This document shows, piece after piece, positions 1 to 14,269 of a DNA stretch of 64,000 nt. How positions within the stretch are numbered: position 1 is the stretch's first letter; each line of letters opens with the position of its first letter. A model generated the notes under the pieces. The model saw only the letters and a program-made list of their open reading frames with translations, was not told the DNA's origin and did not search any database. The translations under genes and the position numbers were made by a program. Source of the DNA: Crotophaga sulcirostris (Eukaryota > Chordata > Aves > Cuculiformes > Crotophagidae); contig VYZB01000213.1 of NCBI GenBank assembly GCA_013397455.1, positions 334,279-398,278 of the forward strand. The letters run 5' to 3'.

Positions 1-59
1 TTCTGTATTGTATGATGTCCATCGTGTACTTATTCTGTTCTTGCCATGCAGATACTGCA

Positions 60-312
60 TAGAATCATAGAATTATAGAACCATCTGGTTGGAAAAGAAT
101 TTTGAGATCATCGAGTTCAACCGTACCTGTCCTCTGCTAAACCACGCCTCGCAGAAACTCGTCTACCTGTCTTTTAAACACCCCCAGTGTTGGTGACTCA
201 GCAACCTCCCTGGACAGCCTGTTCCAGTGCAGATTTTTTTCCTAATATCCTGCCTAAACCTGCCCTGGCACAACTTATGGCCATTTCCCCTCATCCAATC
301 ACCACTATAGAT
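60..312 (-). mobile_element. CR1 LINE 3'-end fragment
   Basis: On the minus strand it ends in the CR1 tail repeat (plus strand AGAATCATAGAAT). It carries the typical CR1 phrases read on the plus strand, such as GATCATCGAGTTCAA, GACAGCCTGTTCCAGTG and GGCCATTTCCCCTC. Severely 5' truncated, lacking reverse transcriptase. Sense relative to TBC1D32. The upstream limit is approximate. Confidence 0.88.
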
Positions 313-3300
313 ATGTCAGATGCTGACATCTCATCACTATGTAGGAAATCGTATCTCCCACCTTAAGAGGATGTTAGCCACGAAGTTAGTGAGAACTCTC
401 AACAACAAATCATTAGCAAAAACTGTTCCTGATTCCGCTGTTCTGCAAGTCTGAGGCTACTGCAAGTGAGCACACTGCTACCTTACAGGTTTAAACAAAG
501 GATACAAGGAAGCCTTTACATTTACTGCATGGAAGAAGCCCATATTAAGATAAGCCACATTAAGAATTTAAGATACCAGCAATGGACATTTTGTATAAGT
601 AAATGATATCTTAAAACTTTTGCTGCTGTCATGATAAACAGAATATACAGAACAGTAATATAACCTTCTTTTTGCAATGATGTAAAGCAAGGAAGCGAAT
701 TAAGAGAGTAAGAGGAGCTGCTACCCATGGGATTTCCTGTTTTAAGACCAAGTTACCATTCCCTTGGCAGCACCTCAATTTAATAGAACTGTAGCTTCAG
801 CCTGTGGCCCCCCATTTCTGCACATAATTCCATGCACTCACGGGCGACTTTCCTGGTTTTAGACTGAATAATTCCACTACACCACTTTAGTGGATAGCTG
901 TATGAATAGCTGTAGTAGCACAAGTAAGGAATAACGATCTGTAGTTGGATGTGGCAATGGAGAAAGCTAGGAAACTCTTAAACCAGCCTTGCTGACAGGA
1001 AAACTACAATAGGAGTCCACAGTGCAAGCTCTTTTGTATGTGATGAGGAGGAGGAGGAAGACAGAAACTCCATCCACAATTTGATGCTTGTTATGCCAGA
1101 AAAATAATGAAGAAAAAGACGTTGCTAAGATAATGAACTCATCTTCCAACTATTTTAAGCCAGCATGCTAACATTAAATCATTATTTTTTTTCTTCATTA
1201 GTTGTCTAAAGTATTTACAGAAATTCATTTACATTAAATGAGTCCAGAAAAACTTTAAAAAGGTTGAGTTTCAGTAACACTATGTTGATGGGTAGGGCAA
1301 AGGGGAGAAGAAGTTTCACTACAACAGCTAAACAAGGATTTAAAGTTAGTTAATTTTGCATTGCAAACGACTACTAAATCAAAACAAACCTACATGTGTA
1401 ATTTATATTCTTATGCATTTTTATGGAAAGAAGAAACTGCCAATTAAACATAACATAGCTATTTTGAATCATGGTTAATAAACCACATGGGGCTAGTAAA
1501 AAAGCAATTTATTTTATAGAAGAGAAACAGTTTATTCATTTTGTGAAAATAAACAGAATAAAAAAATCTCACTAATCTTCACTAATATGCTTAGTGGAAT
1601 TTGGTCCACAAACAACGTAACAAATATTTGTGTAAAATGGGAAAAGGCGTCTATAGCTGGAGCTGTAGATAGCAAAAAGCAGAAGTTAAACTCAAAATTT
1701 CCAATTAGCTAGATGTTTACTGTATGATTCTTAGCATTGTGATTCATGAAATACGCCATATTATATGGCATAACAAACAGGAACTATGTTAAAAAGACTA
1801 AAACACCACATAATTCATAAAATGTAAAAACCAGTCAGAATATTGTACAATTCTTCCCTTTTTGTTAGAAGGCATCCACATGCTTGACCTAGCAGTCAAA
1901 TATTTCAGTTCAGTGCTTGAATTAATGGGAGAAGTGACAGCTCAACTGCTAAGCAATTTTTTGAAACTCAAGCACTAAATTGATTTCCACCATTTGAAAG
2001 TATTTATCTAAGTGCCTATCAGGATCTTTGAAAAGCTTTTAACCAAGTCTGAGAGAGGAAGACACACATAAGAGTTTATCAAAACAAATCTTGTTAATAC
2101 ATAAATAGAGGGTTTTCATAGGACATTGTCTCTTCCAAAAGAATGTCCTTGTGAAATGACAAGTAGCTATTTTAATTTTTGTCTTTTAATACTAAATTAT
2201 TTATCTGCCATGTGGACACTCCCTGAAATTGTTATAAAGGTAGAAACTGGCTCAGTGATTTTTCATTTTACTGGAAAAATAGACAAAATACATTTAGGAA
2301 AGTTCATTTAATATTACAGCCAGTATTGTAAAAACCTATACTCTCATGCAGAGGTTATGTTCAAATTAGTGTTGTGGCCTACCAAGTAAGTGAAAATTTT
2401 TATTTTCTTATACTGTGGTAGCTTGACTATATTAACATTGAAGTTTTTAAGAGACTGGCAATTACCTCATGCAAATTTAATCCAAACATCCAAAATTTTA
2501 ATTTAGGAGTATGTAATCATGTACAAAATAAATGAAAGGGGTTTAAATTCCCTAAACTATTGCAATATGCTCATAAAACAGCTGAATTCCTGCAAGATGG
2601 GGTTTTTTTCCCTTGAAGAAATAATGTACAAAAGGAAGGTAATTGAAATGGCTTCTAAACCGCATAAGAAAACTGATTAATAAAAATCCATGGAATTAAG
2701 AATGTTTTACTAGGTAACTACCATGAGAGGTTATCTAATTCCTACTCTGAAAGTTTAAGCCAAAAAGAGTCAGAAACTGTGAAAAGCATCAGATATTTTT
2801 AGATCCTCTAATGTAACTAGTGTTACTGGATCGTATCCTATATCAACTCATAGATGCTTCAGAGGAGTTTAAAAGAAAAAGAATATTCTTAAGAGTTAAC
2901 AGTAGTCCTGCTTGACTTGTGTTAAGAGGCCTTGGACAGCTGACTTCCTTATAAAAGCAGTGTCAGAAATTTTCAACCCCTTCAAATATACTTCATTTTA
3001 ATAAATCTATGAAAAACATAGTTGACAATTCCCTTCTTAATGGCAACAATAAATACATTTTTTTTGAATTCCTAAGATAATGGGACAGACCTTCAATTAT
3101 CGTGCATTGAAATGGCAAAGGAAAAACCTGCATTTTCTTTGTAAAGAAAAAATCAAAATAATATAAATTCTGACAGTGCTTCCATTAGAGATGAAGGCTG
3201 TATATCCTATACCAATATGCAAGTATCTTCTTTATTAATGCCTTTCAAACCCTAATCAAATGTCATAATCTTTACACCCATGCATGCACATTCTCATGCA

Positions 3301-6300
3301 CTCACATTGTTTACAGAATAATCCTTTGGAAGTTGCTCCAAACTGGTTTGAGGGAAAGAAGTTTTGATCTGCCATTATTCCTGCCGCATGACATGAAAGA
3401 CCCATTGTTCCACTCTAATTCTGAAACAAACCTCCTAGAAAAATAAAGTAAGGACATAAAAAGATACACTAGCTTTTTTGTATTATTCTAAAATCATCTT
3501 TTGCTGATGCAATATTTTAAATTTGGTCATACTAAAAATGAGAGTAGACCACATGCAGAATCTAGATCTAATTAAGTGCATAAGAAGGCACTTTAAGGAA
3601 GATCTGGTCTGTATTTAAAAAGATCAAATTGATCTTAAGAGAATCTGTGTTCTTATTGCAGAGAACAACAGACCCCTCTGAGGATCAATTAAGAATGGAA
3701 ATCTAACAGTGATTTCTCTTTTTGAAACTATAGCCTAGAGAATTCTCTGTCACACACTTAAGAGAGTCTATGAAAGACTATTATGCAAGACTAAAGTTAG
3801 TGAAAACTTCTTTAGCTGGACGTAATGAAGACTGAAATTTAAACAACTATTTAAAGTAGTAACAGCTCCAAAAAAGTAGTATTTCATTGCCTTTGAATCC
3901 GGAAGAACCTTTTCAACAAAAACTCAAGTCCCTATTATTTTCACTTCTATACAGAAGCATAGCCTGAATGAAAAATCTACAACCACATACAACAGTCATA
4001 TTTACTGAAAATATCCATCTTTTTGGCTTTCCATCCCATGGGGAAAGTTCTGCAGTTACTTTCAACTTTTTGCAGCAACTGCTAAAGGCTGTAGCACCCA
4101 AACATCACAAACAATGACACTGCCTCAAAGGATCATAGTATTTTTCATCAGCTTGTTTTGACAGAGCTACCTCAGATGATGCAGAGCTCATAAAGCATTA
4201 ATGGATTGCAGAACACTGTGTTGATCATAACCATTCTGCTTTCATCAACCATTCTGCTTGTAAAAAATGAAGAAAAAATCCTGTTTTTTTCACCAAGATC
4301 TCATATGCAATTTCGAGAGTTGCTAGTTATTTTGTATCTTTGAAGTCAATGACAGTTGCTGAGACTAAAAGAATAACTTCCCGAAGATGAACATCACCTT
4401 AAAAAAGAAATCTGCCCCCCACACGTATTTACTTGTTTATTTGTTTGTTGTTTTAAAAGATAACATTTTGGAAGTGAAAGCAAGGGGGTCCTTTCTGAAA
4501 CTTGTGACTCAACGAGAGGGTCTCCTTGACAGTTGTGTCTGACCCTGTCCTCTATGAACTAAATAATCAATTGTACCTTGCCATCGAATCTTGTTAAACC
4601 ATTGTTGCATTTACTATCAAACTTAGTTAAACTGCTCTTTTAAATCATTAAACATATTGCTGCTTCTTTCTTACAAATGAAGTCTCTCACTCCGTCCTAA
4701 CAGCTTGAGGAGAACGGTTAGGATTTGGGGACCAATTACTTCATAGTTATGAAGGGAAGAATTTTAGCATATAATTATATGATCTCTGCAACACCCTCAA
4801 TTTCTGTTACTTAATGTTTCCTAAGAGAGGAGAGGATTAAAGATGTTGAATTTGCCCACACAGGAAAGAGACCAGCTACTGACACAACACTAACTAGGAA
4901 CAGATAATAAAGGAGTTGCTGGATCTGAAAACAAGAGAAATGCCTTCTGAAAAACCTGAAGGATGAGAAAGGGCAAACAATTGAAAAAGGCATTGGAAAC
5001 AGTCAGGCCAAGATCACTGGTTCAAAAAAATACCTCCCAATCATGTGAATGATTTGAACGTGCAATATACTAAGCCTAGATTCACAAAGGCCAATAATTT
5101 TCTACATACATCTAAGCTATTTCTCAGAGGAGTTATTTTGTCAATTTCTCTTCCTGCCAAAGCCTAGATGGCAATGTACAGAAAGCTTTTATCCAGATGC
5201 TTCTGGGAGGCCACAAGCATTGCTAAGGGTAGTCCAAAAGCAGCCAAAACCAGATCAAGGGATTTGTGGTTCTCTAGCTGACCTAACTGAGCCAAAGACA
5301 TATGCAAAGACACCCAACAACAAGCACTTATATCCCTACCATCCACAAGTCTGTGATAACTTTATAGAAGGAATGACTAGAAGAATGCGTTTACCTTAGC
5401 TTATTGTGTTTAGAACAATAAAACGTAGAAGCTGGTTGTCTACAGTATGATTTGGTTTTAGATGACCAAGAAGAATCCCACACTTTCAGTCCTGCTGCAT
5501 TAAAAGACATACAAGTCTGAGGAAGGTTTGTATCTCTTTTTCATGGTTGGATAAAGCCACTCAAAACTGGATCTTTATGTTTGACCACAGAAATGACTTA
5601 AAAGCTACAGTCAGAGGTGATGTTTTAGTAGAGAAAATTCCAATCTACAGATGAAGACACACATTCCCAAAAGTAATGTGATACTATAGCATTTAGCATA
5701 AAAATAATGACCAAGTCAGTGTGATGATAACCACAAGAAGAGTGAATTAGAGATATTGATACTATGTTCAAGAAACTCCTGATGGAGTTTAAGCAGGTTC
5801 TATAGATTCAGCATCTGGTAATCCCAACAGTATACCAGAAAATATTTTAAAAACCAATACACACTCCACTATACAGTCATTGCACCAAATGCCATCTTTG
5901 CTAATTGTATTCTGATTCCACTGCTGTTACTGTTACTCTGACTGAGAAAGAGTCAAGTATGGATCTTTTGTTCTATAATCCTTGCAGTTTGTTCCATCTG
6001 CAACTAAACAGAAAGTTTTCATTTGGGAGATGTGGATTGAAGCCTCTCAGTCCTCTGAAATTTGGGAGGGCTTCACATGCCGCAAAAGATACACAGTAGC
6101 ACATCTGTCTCTCATAAAATAGTTTAAATGAAAATGATGTCTTAAACCACACAACTAGCAGATAATTTGCTGCTTCTGAAATACCTCCAAGCAGATAAAA
6201 ATCATTTGAACAGCTTTGCATCCACTTTAAATTACCAGTACTTACACCTGGTTTATAACATTACTATTCCTTTGTAGGGTGGTTTGGTTGTTTTGGTTTG

Positions 6301-7430
6301 TTTTTGGGTTTTTTTTAGCATATAATTATGCTATTGTGTTTCTATTTTCATACTTTTTTGGGGTGGTTTGTGAAAGCACTTACAGAAGTCCCTGTGAGGC
6401 TTAACAACAATTCCACGGATACTGTCTTGCTGACTTTTACTCCCAGTTCTATCTCAGCTGGAAACAGTTACTCAGAAGAAAGCATAATTTTTTGCTTTGG
6501 GTTAATACTTAATGATTCTTTTTAATTCCTCATTCTAGCTTCTGATACCTCCAACAAAGTTACAGAAAACAATCTACATAGGTTTGGGGCTGTGAATGGA
6601 TAAGTACAATACACAAAAACTTTTCTTTTTCTTTGTTAGTGAGCTACTTTAATTTTTTGAACATATATTTGCTTTTTGTAAAAAGTTTTTTTCAACAAGT
6701 AATTCTTTTTCGATGTCAGAAGAGAGACAATAGTTTCATATAATCCAAGAGGAGATCAGTCTAGAAAATATGCTGCATTCAAATCAAATTGGTTTTACAA
6801 AGACTACATTATTTGTGCTTCACAATATATAATATCAAGAAAACCCTCACTGAACTACTAGATCAGAGTCACGCAGGAAAAGTAAACATACTGTTTTCCT
6901 AGAACAATCTAGAATTTTTTCAATTGCTACTTTTCAAATTGTTTTTCTTATACTAGCAGAAGCTCATATAAAATACATTCAGTTGTTTCTGAATGGTTAT
7001 GAATCTCCATTCACCTGTTTCACAAAACTGTCTAAATATATGCATCTGTGGATGTGTACAATATAAGGTACATTGTAAGTACATATATGCATTACATACA
7101 AATACATATTTATTCTGCCAACACACATATTCTTACAAATGGAAGGTAAAAGCTATGACTAATTTTCAGTCACCTAAGACTATAGACTCAATCTTGTTTC
7201 AAACAAGCAATAAGAACATAAAGCTCTGAGAATTTAGAAACACTCAATAACTATTGACTATAATCACATTATACAAATGACATTTCTTATTAACTATTCT
7301 AATATTAAATCATAAATCATGTATAAATTACTTCCTTAAGGCTTCTGAAACAATCCTATAATTTTTATATTGATATATAATTTTATCACAAAATTCAGGT
7401 CTCTTATGTAAACACAGATGCCAGATTAAT

Positions 7431-7470
7431 TTGATCTCATATAGACTATATTGATCTCATATAGACTATC
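7431..7470. repeat. 20-base tandem duplication
   Basis: Two adjacent copies of TTGATCTCATATAGACTATA, the second differing only in its last base. Intronic, with no evident function. Confidence 0.9.
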
Positions 7471-8254
7471 TGTCTTCACATTTTTTTAGATAAGCAACTA
7501 ATACATGTGACAATGAAGGAGAACCTTTGGTATTTTTTAAAAAAATGTTAGACTATGTACTGAATATCTCACTATAATCAGAACTCTTACAGAAATGAAA
7601 GTCAGCAATTTCTGAAAACATCTATTGTATTTATTGCTACACAAGTTTATATGATACTACAAGGGAATCTGATTTCTGACGATTTACGTTATATGGTGAT
7701 CACTGCTTTTCTTTTGGCTGGTTTGTTGTTTTAACCAATCTATACCAATGCATCTGCATAAGTGCACTCTTCACTAGAAAATACATATGAAAATGAAGAA
7801 AAATCTGAGTAAGTGCTTAGTATGGCTTAATTTTGACAATTTTTATTGAAAAATGCCATTAACATAACTTATCAACCTGTCGTAAAGTAATTCACCAATC
7901 TCTGGGAAACATCTGTTTTCTCTCAGGCATTTTTTCATTTTCTCCATTTTCTCACCATCTCAATAATGGACCCTTTATAGATCTAAAGCAAAGACTTATA
8001 TCTGAGCCCTCTTTCTGTGCAAAATTTCACTGAAAACAGATAATGCTGAGAGATGACATAAAGAGAGAAAAATACGACATGAGGTATAAGTCTTGTTTTC
8101 TCAGGAAAATTCCACTGAAATAGTTACCATAGTCAACACAAAATTATTCACTACTTGTACAGATAATGTAATCCTCAATGAAACTTTAAAGAACATTTGC
8201 TTACTAGTCACCTTCTGTTTGCTTGCTCTGTTTAACTCAGGAAGTCATACTCAC

Positions 8255-8380
8255 TTGTTCCACTGATGATATCTGGTCTGGCTTTCATGACATTACAGAA
8301 CTGTTTTCTACACATTTCTGTCCACCCAGTTTGCTCCTCTGGACTTTTTAAGAGTGATAAGAGCTTGTCAAGACCTTTAT
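8255..8380 (-). CDS. TBC1D32: TBC1D32 coding exon 26 (last one visible)
   Basis: Codons 969-1010 plus one base: DKGLDKLLSLLKSPEEQTGW, TEMCRKQFCNVMKARPDI, ISGT. Human has QTEWIETCRRQFCKTMKAKP then DIIGGTS. Acceptor TTTCTTCCAG, donor GTGAGT. The trailing A should start the conserved Ser codon of the next exon, which I do not find in the window. The C-terminal TBC domain would follow. Confidence 0.95.
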
Positions 8381-11300
8381 CTGGAAGAAATTAAAAATTA
8401 GTGTTATTCTGTAATGATAATATCGACTCACTTTATTTTTATTTCTCAACTTACTACATAAGAAGCTACAAAGCATGATACAGACAAGTAGATGCATCCA
8501 GAAACTAGAAACAATTTCAATGAAGAACAGGAAAGTCAAACACACCTGAGAGCCCTGTCATTGTCCAGTATTTTTGACAAACCTCATACCTTAGGAAGAA
8601 AAGACTAAATAAATGACAATTAAACTGGAGAAGCAGTCCTAAAGCTGATGACATTCTGCTTTACACAGAATGGTAATTTTGTTCTCCTTACTGTTGGGTT
8701 TTAACATTTAGGACATTACTGAGGCACATTTTATAACTCCCCTAAAGTTAGCGCTCCCTTGGTCTGAAATGATATATGGAAAGACATTTTAAAGAAAGTA
8801 GCTTGGTATTTCCATGCAACTTCACCACTCTGAGAATCTAAAAAAGAAAAGACAGTGAAAGATCCTCCACCAAATATCATTGGTTTAATAATAAAGCCAT
8901 GAGGTGGCAGCACTACTTTGTAGAATATGAATATATGTGTGATAACACAGAGACCTAACAGTGTTCCATAGAGAACCTCTGCTTCTTTCTGTTAGCAGGT
9001 TTTCCTCATATGCTGCTACTATGGACAGACGTTATAGCATATATGTGTATGCTTTCAGGTTGTTAGGCATACCTATTAAGTAAATTTTGTGAAAATACAT
9101 TGCACTTGCCCATGCTACAAGAATTCTTATAATAGCTTTGCTGATAATCTCCACCATTTCCCAGCCTTAGCAGAAAGACTAAAGGTTATACTAAAAATAT
9201 ACTTTTGCCATCACTGAAATGTCACCTTGTAATTTTTCTGTTAATATTTTGAGAAAGTTAGAATTTTAAATTGAGTTTTCTGAATAATCCACATGCACTC
9301 AACACTCTTCAGGCCAGGGCCACAGGCTCTTTCTTGATGCTCTCAGAGGCTGCAACAAGATAAGACAGGCCTTTTCTAGCTTGTGAATGCTTGATTTTTT
9401 ACATGAGCACTATTAAAACACAGTCCTTGGTACAGTTGTTATATATGAGGCATAAATGTATCAGATAGCATTTTCCATTGTATGTTCAGCTTATTTATAA
9501 ACCAAATTTGTGGAACAGTTTACAGAAAGATCTTTATGAAAGATTCCTTTTAAATGCGAAGAAAGAATTTCACAGATTGCTCCTTACTGTTACTGTTATC
9601 TTGTTATTAAGGACACTCTCTTTACAATAGGGAGACATGCCTTCAAAATTAAAATTGCCATTGATGCAGTGACAAAAGGACAATAAGTCTGCTCTGTTTT
9701 CTCTTGGCTAAAGTGCTATTTTTTTCCTCTATTTTCTACTAAGCTAGAGGAAATTAAACATACTTTACCAGTTTTCTACAATAAAACACCACAGGTTGAG
9801 GCCATAAATTGCACAACTAGCTGAATCTCAGAGGTTTGAAAGCAGAACCATAGTGACAAATGTAGAACCAGCACGTGTTATCATCCATGAAAATGTTAAG
9901 TTGGCTTTCAACAATATGATGTCAGCACTTAAAGCCTTAAGAATTTTTTCTTTAAATCAATCATCTGCAACCAAAATGTCTGTATCGGAATTCACACTGA
10001 ACAATGAATATTAGCATGGGAAGGGCTGACTGTTCAAATACTACTTTTCTAAAGGCAGAACAAATTTCAAGTTCAAATGTCTACTCAGTTTATAAAGTAA
10101 TTTTATGTAAGATAAAACCATACAAACTCAGTTTTCTAAAAGAAAATCCTGCCCTACAAAATGGAAACAATCAATTAGACTGCCTCTCCTCAGGCAACTT
10201 GGTTCCCAGAGTACTTGATACAGCTACTAAATGTTTTCTGGTCAATTTCAGAGCAAAAACAAAGGCGGTTCTGCAACAAGGTAAATGCACATGTACACAC
10301 TTCAGCTGTGTGCAATCCCTTTGCTACAGGATCAAGCAGTTTCCAACATTATGAAAGCACCATCGCCTATACTACTACTATTAATTATTTACTAAGGTAA
10401 TGAAGGTTTTTCATATCTTGCAAACTCTCTTTTATTCTGTTTCTACACTTTGGAAAAAAGACACTACAGAAATTATTCTGTCACAAGAAGAGATTTCTGA
10501 TTAAAGATTGAACAACTGTTTGAGACAGTCCACAGCTATTTAGAATACTTACTGTTACTTTTACTTCTTTAGAATATTTCAGAATTCAGTCATCCAATAA
10601 AATTTGTTGCCACAAACAAAATAATATTGTCAAATAAACTTGTTCTTTTAAGATGATTAGAATATTTTCAATATAATTATGATACACACATAATTTATTT
10701 TAAGCTGGTCTAAAGACCTTAATGATTTATCATGAGTAAATTTTATACCTGCCACTGGAATTTATTATATGATAAACAGTATTTCAAGAAAAGCTGATTA
10801 TAGCAACATAATCATTATAATTAATAATTATTCCAAATTAATTAACAATAAATTCCTTTGTCATCCTCCAAGAGCTAAATACTCCGTTAGTATCTTTCCA
10901 AATAACATGCAGTGATGCTCAGAGCAGCTTACATGAGTATGAAAATCTAATATGAAGAAGGATTTACTCTTATCATATCAGTAGGATTTCTAGCTCTTTC
11001 TCTGTCCTTTTCTGCTATTTCTATAATAGATGAAGGTTGAAGAAAATCTTAGAACTGCAAAGTAACACTCCTCTACAAGTCAAATAGTTATTTTACTTCC
11101 TAAAGAATTGCAATAATTCAGTTTTGCAGATAAGGATCAGAGACTACAAGCTGAGATGTAATCAGTCAACTTAACAAACAGTGACCAGGTTCAAATTTTG
11201 ATTCCTCTGAGGGAAATAAAACTACTAAAAAATATATCCTTCAATAATTTCAAGAAAGTAGGACTTGAAGACCATGGTCCGCCCATCTCTGGCTGCCTCC

Positions 11301-14269
11301 TCTGGGCTTCTTGATTTGACCTGTACTTTTCTTTGCACAGTTTATCTGTCTAATATTCTTACTCTCCTGCAGGTTTTATAGAATTAGATCTTTATTTTGT
11401 GATTGCTGAAATAAGAACATGATAGTATCAAGTAGCATCAATGCATCCAAAATTGTACTGTTTAAACGTGTAACTTTTTACAATGTTAATGTATGCTCTT
11501 AAAACAGGAAAAGGAAATAATGTTCATTTTATTACAGTCTTTTCTGAATTTTTCTGAAGAATATTGACCACTGTATTTGCCTTAAGATTCTTCTGGGAAG
11601 TCTCTGACAAAAGTAAACTTAAGGAAGTTCAAATATGTACCAAATATAACTAATGAAGATAATGTGCATTCAAGTCTGCAAAAAAGTCAGGAGAAGACAG
11701 AAAATCCAAGAGTAAATACTCTCAGCAATTTATGACCTACTTACTTATCAAAACTGCCACGTCCGTGCTTAATGTCCGTCTCTGTCATCAGAATAGAGAC
11801 AAGCAAGCAACCTACTGAGAATAAGAACTTTTTTTACATAACCAATGGATTTTTTTTTCCTCAGTCAAGGATCAGACAACACTTAGGAACCTCAGAGAGC
11901 TCTCAGGAATGTTCAGACTCAAATGACAGAAACAAGCTGTAGATCCATGCAACCAAGATATTACAGCATAACCAGATACTTAATATTTCCATTACATACA
12001 GTAAGTGGTATCATATTATGCTAACTCACCATAATTTAATTCCTTCCAGTTAAACTATTCACTTCTCTTAACATCCTGTCATTAAACATGGACTACCATT
12101 TCCTCTAGCAGGCCATTACAGTACCAAAAAGAGAACCTTGATACCACAAGTTAGTAGGTAATTATAATTTGTCCTTCAGTATTACCATGCAGTTGGAACT
12201 CCAACTATCACACAGTCCTGGGCTATGCATATTGCTTGTTACTGAGAGCGGACTTTCTAAACACATTCCAATGCCCAAAGACAGAAGTCTTGCTTTTCTT
12301 TCTCCTTGTTTCTGGTACATCACTAAATGAGTTCACTACTTAGCCTAGATTAATGACCTGTATTATTTTTTTTCCTGGAAGAAATGCCAGAACTGCTGAA
12401 GGAGGTGAAGGACAGAAGGTGAGGAAACAGGGAGAGGGGGAGGGGATGGGAACAGCAATGGAAAGAAAAGAAAAAGTGAGGAGGAAAATGAGAGTAAGAC
12501 TTCCCTCTTTGGATGACAGTGAGTTTTTAAATATGGTCAAGCATAACAAGAAAACATACCCTAATAGTGTGACTGACATGAAGCTTATGTCAATTTAGTT
12601 AACCTGGTGCAGTCCTGCCTTCTTCCTCATATGTGGTTATATTTTGACATCCCATCTCTTCTTTTGTGCTAGCACCAGTTGCCTTATGTAGTCTTGTTAA
12701 AAAATAATAACCATGTTTACAAGTTTATGAAGCTATGGAACTCCACTATAAATAACCTATAGCTACCAGCATATATGAAATCCGAACCACCACACCATAA
12801 CCTTCTGCAAGCTTAAACTGATCTCATTCCCTCAAAGATGCTGCTTTATAATTCATCAAATAATAATTCTTCTAGTTTTTGGGTCAAAAGTGGGTAAGAC
12901 CTAGGAAAATTCATAAATGTTTTAGAAAAATGTCAGAAATGCCACAAGGCCTTTATCATCTGATTGTGTTTTGTGGTAAATGCTTTTCCATGACTAAGAA
13001 ACTATGATCTTTAAATCCATGTGTATCTTATTCAAAATCTAAATTTACAGATAATGAATAACCTGACTATATTATAATTGATTACTACATGAAAACAAAT
13101 CCATACAAGGATATACATTTTAGGAAAGCCCATGTACATTTCTGATAGACCTTTCCACTTATTTCTCTTTCATCTTTCATTAATTGAGTGGGCTTCTTAG
13201 ACAGTGGAAGACAACAGGCTTATACATAAATACTGAGCCAAAAATAAAAAAGAGGACAAGTCAAAGAAGTGCAGCCGATGAAGACATTTATGTGAAATTA
13301 TAATGGATAACACGAAAGCTAATATAGCTGGTTTATTACCAGAGAAAGTTTAAAGAAAAAAAATCAAAAAGAGAGACCACTAGTTTCAGGCAGATACCAA
13401 AAAATCATGGTTGAAAAGAAATCTGATTTAAAAAAACCCAGAAGCAAACCAGAAACATGGTAACATGTTCCCATTCAAGTTAGAGCATAAAACAAAAACC
13501 TCAGAGAACAATGGCTGAGATAAAACATCAAAAGACTTAAAGAACATTATCACAGAAGATTTTTGGTAGCAATTCTGTAGTGAGAAGCGAGTAAGATTAA
13601 TGAATGATGGAGTGCCTGTGTATATGGAAATGCTAAGCAGTGAATGCATCATTGAAAGACAATTCCGGACACTGTTCTTCAGTCACACTCATAACCAGCT
13701 GTCACAACTGCAGAGTTAGGAGGAAGAAAGGAAAACATATCTTCTGTGTAAACAGAAGAGTGAATATTACAATTTAATACTGTTCTATAATATTTAGCTT
13801 TTAAAAACCTACACTGTAGTTAATATTACAAGTAAAAAAACATTATTTTTAATAGTTGTATCCTGAATAACAAAGGACTATATAACTCTTTAAAAACCAC
13901 TTACTAATTCTTCCTCAAATTATCTTACTGAAATAATAATTGAACAATCAAGACAAAAGAAAAGCAACAGGGTATCTTGCTGCAGTGTAAACAGTTGGAA
14001 ATGGCATAATTAATTTCCACGTATAAATAATGATCCGCATAAATCAACTGAAGCTTCACTATAAATTATCTCTGACAGAGTGAACCATTAATATACTGCT
14101 ACCCAATCCTTTTCCAACTCTAAATACTGGTTGAAATAATTAATGCATATTAATACACAACGCAGCAAGTTTATTTTTCTGTATATCCTTTCCTACTGGC
14201 ACGTATACCATACAGACAAATGCCTAACATCTGCAAAACCAGGACAGATATTTGTAAAGAGCGATGTAC

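Larger units (their letters stand above)
1..8254 (-). other. Partial TBC1D32 intron 26
   Basis: I searched this stretch by eye on the minus strand for the expected next exons (human blocks such as YFPSVEY, HDWFASSLF and FWNYLDW) and found no counterpart. It is AT-rich, non-coding sequence with one CR1 tail fragment at the low end and a 20-base tandem duplication at 7431-7470. A divergent exon could have escaped a manual scan. Confidence 0.65.

Noticed and set aside
5973..6221. Minus-strand open frame of 82 codons as a possible further TBC1D32 exon
   Set aside because: Its residues do not resemble the expected C-terminal segment, and no phase-compatible splice pair was found.
10004..10354. 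Plus-strand open frame of 116 codons in intron 25
   Set aside because: No family likeness, no supporting signals, and antisense to TBC1D32 in AT-rich intron. Treated as chance.
12353..12598. Purine-rich open frame rich in Lys/Arg/Glu
   Set aside because: Produced by an A/G-rich low-complexity tract; both strands are open for the same reason.
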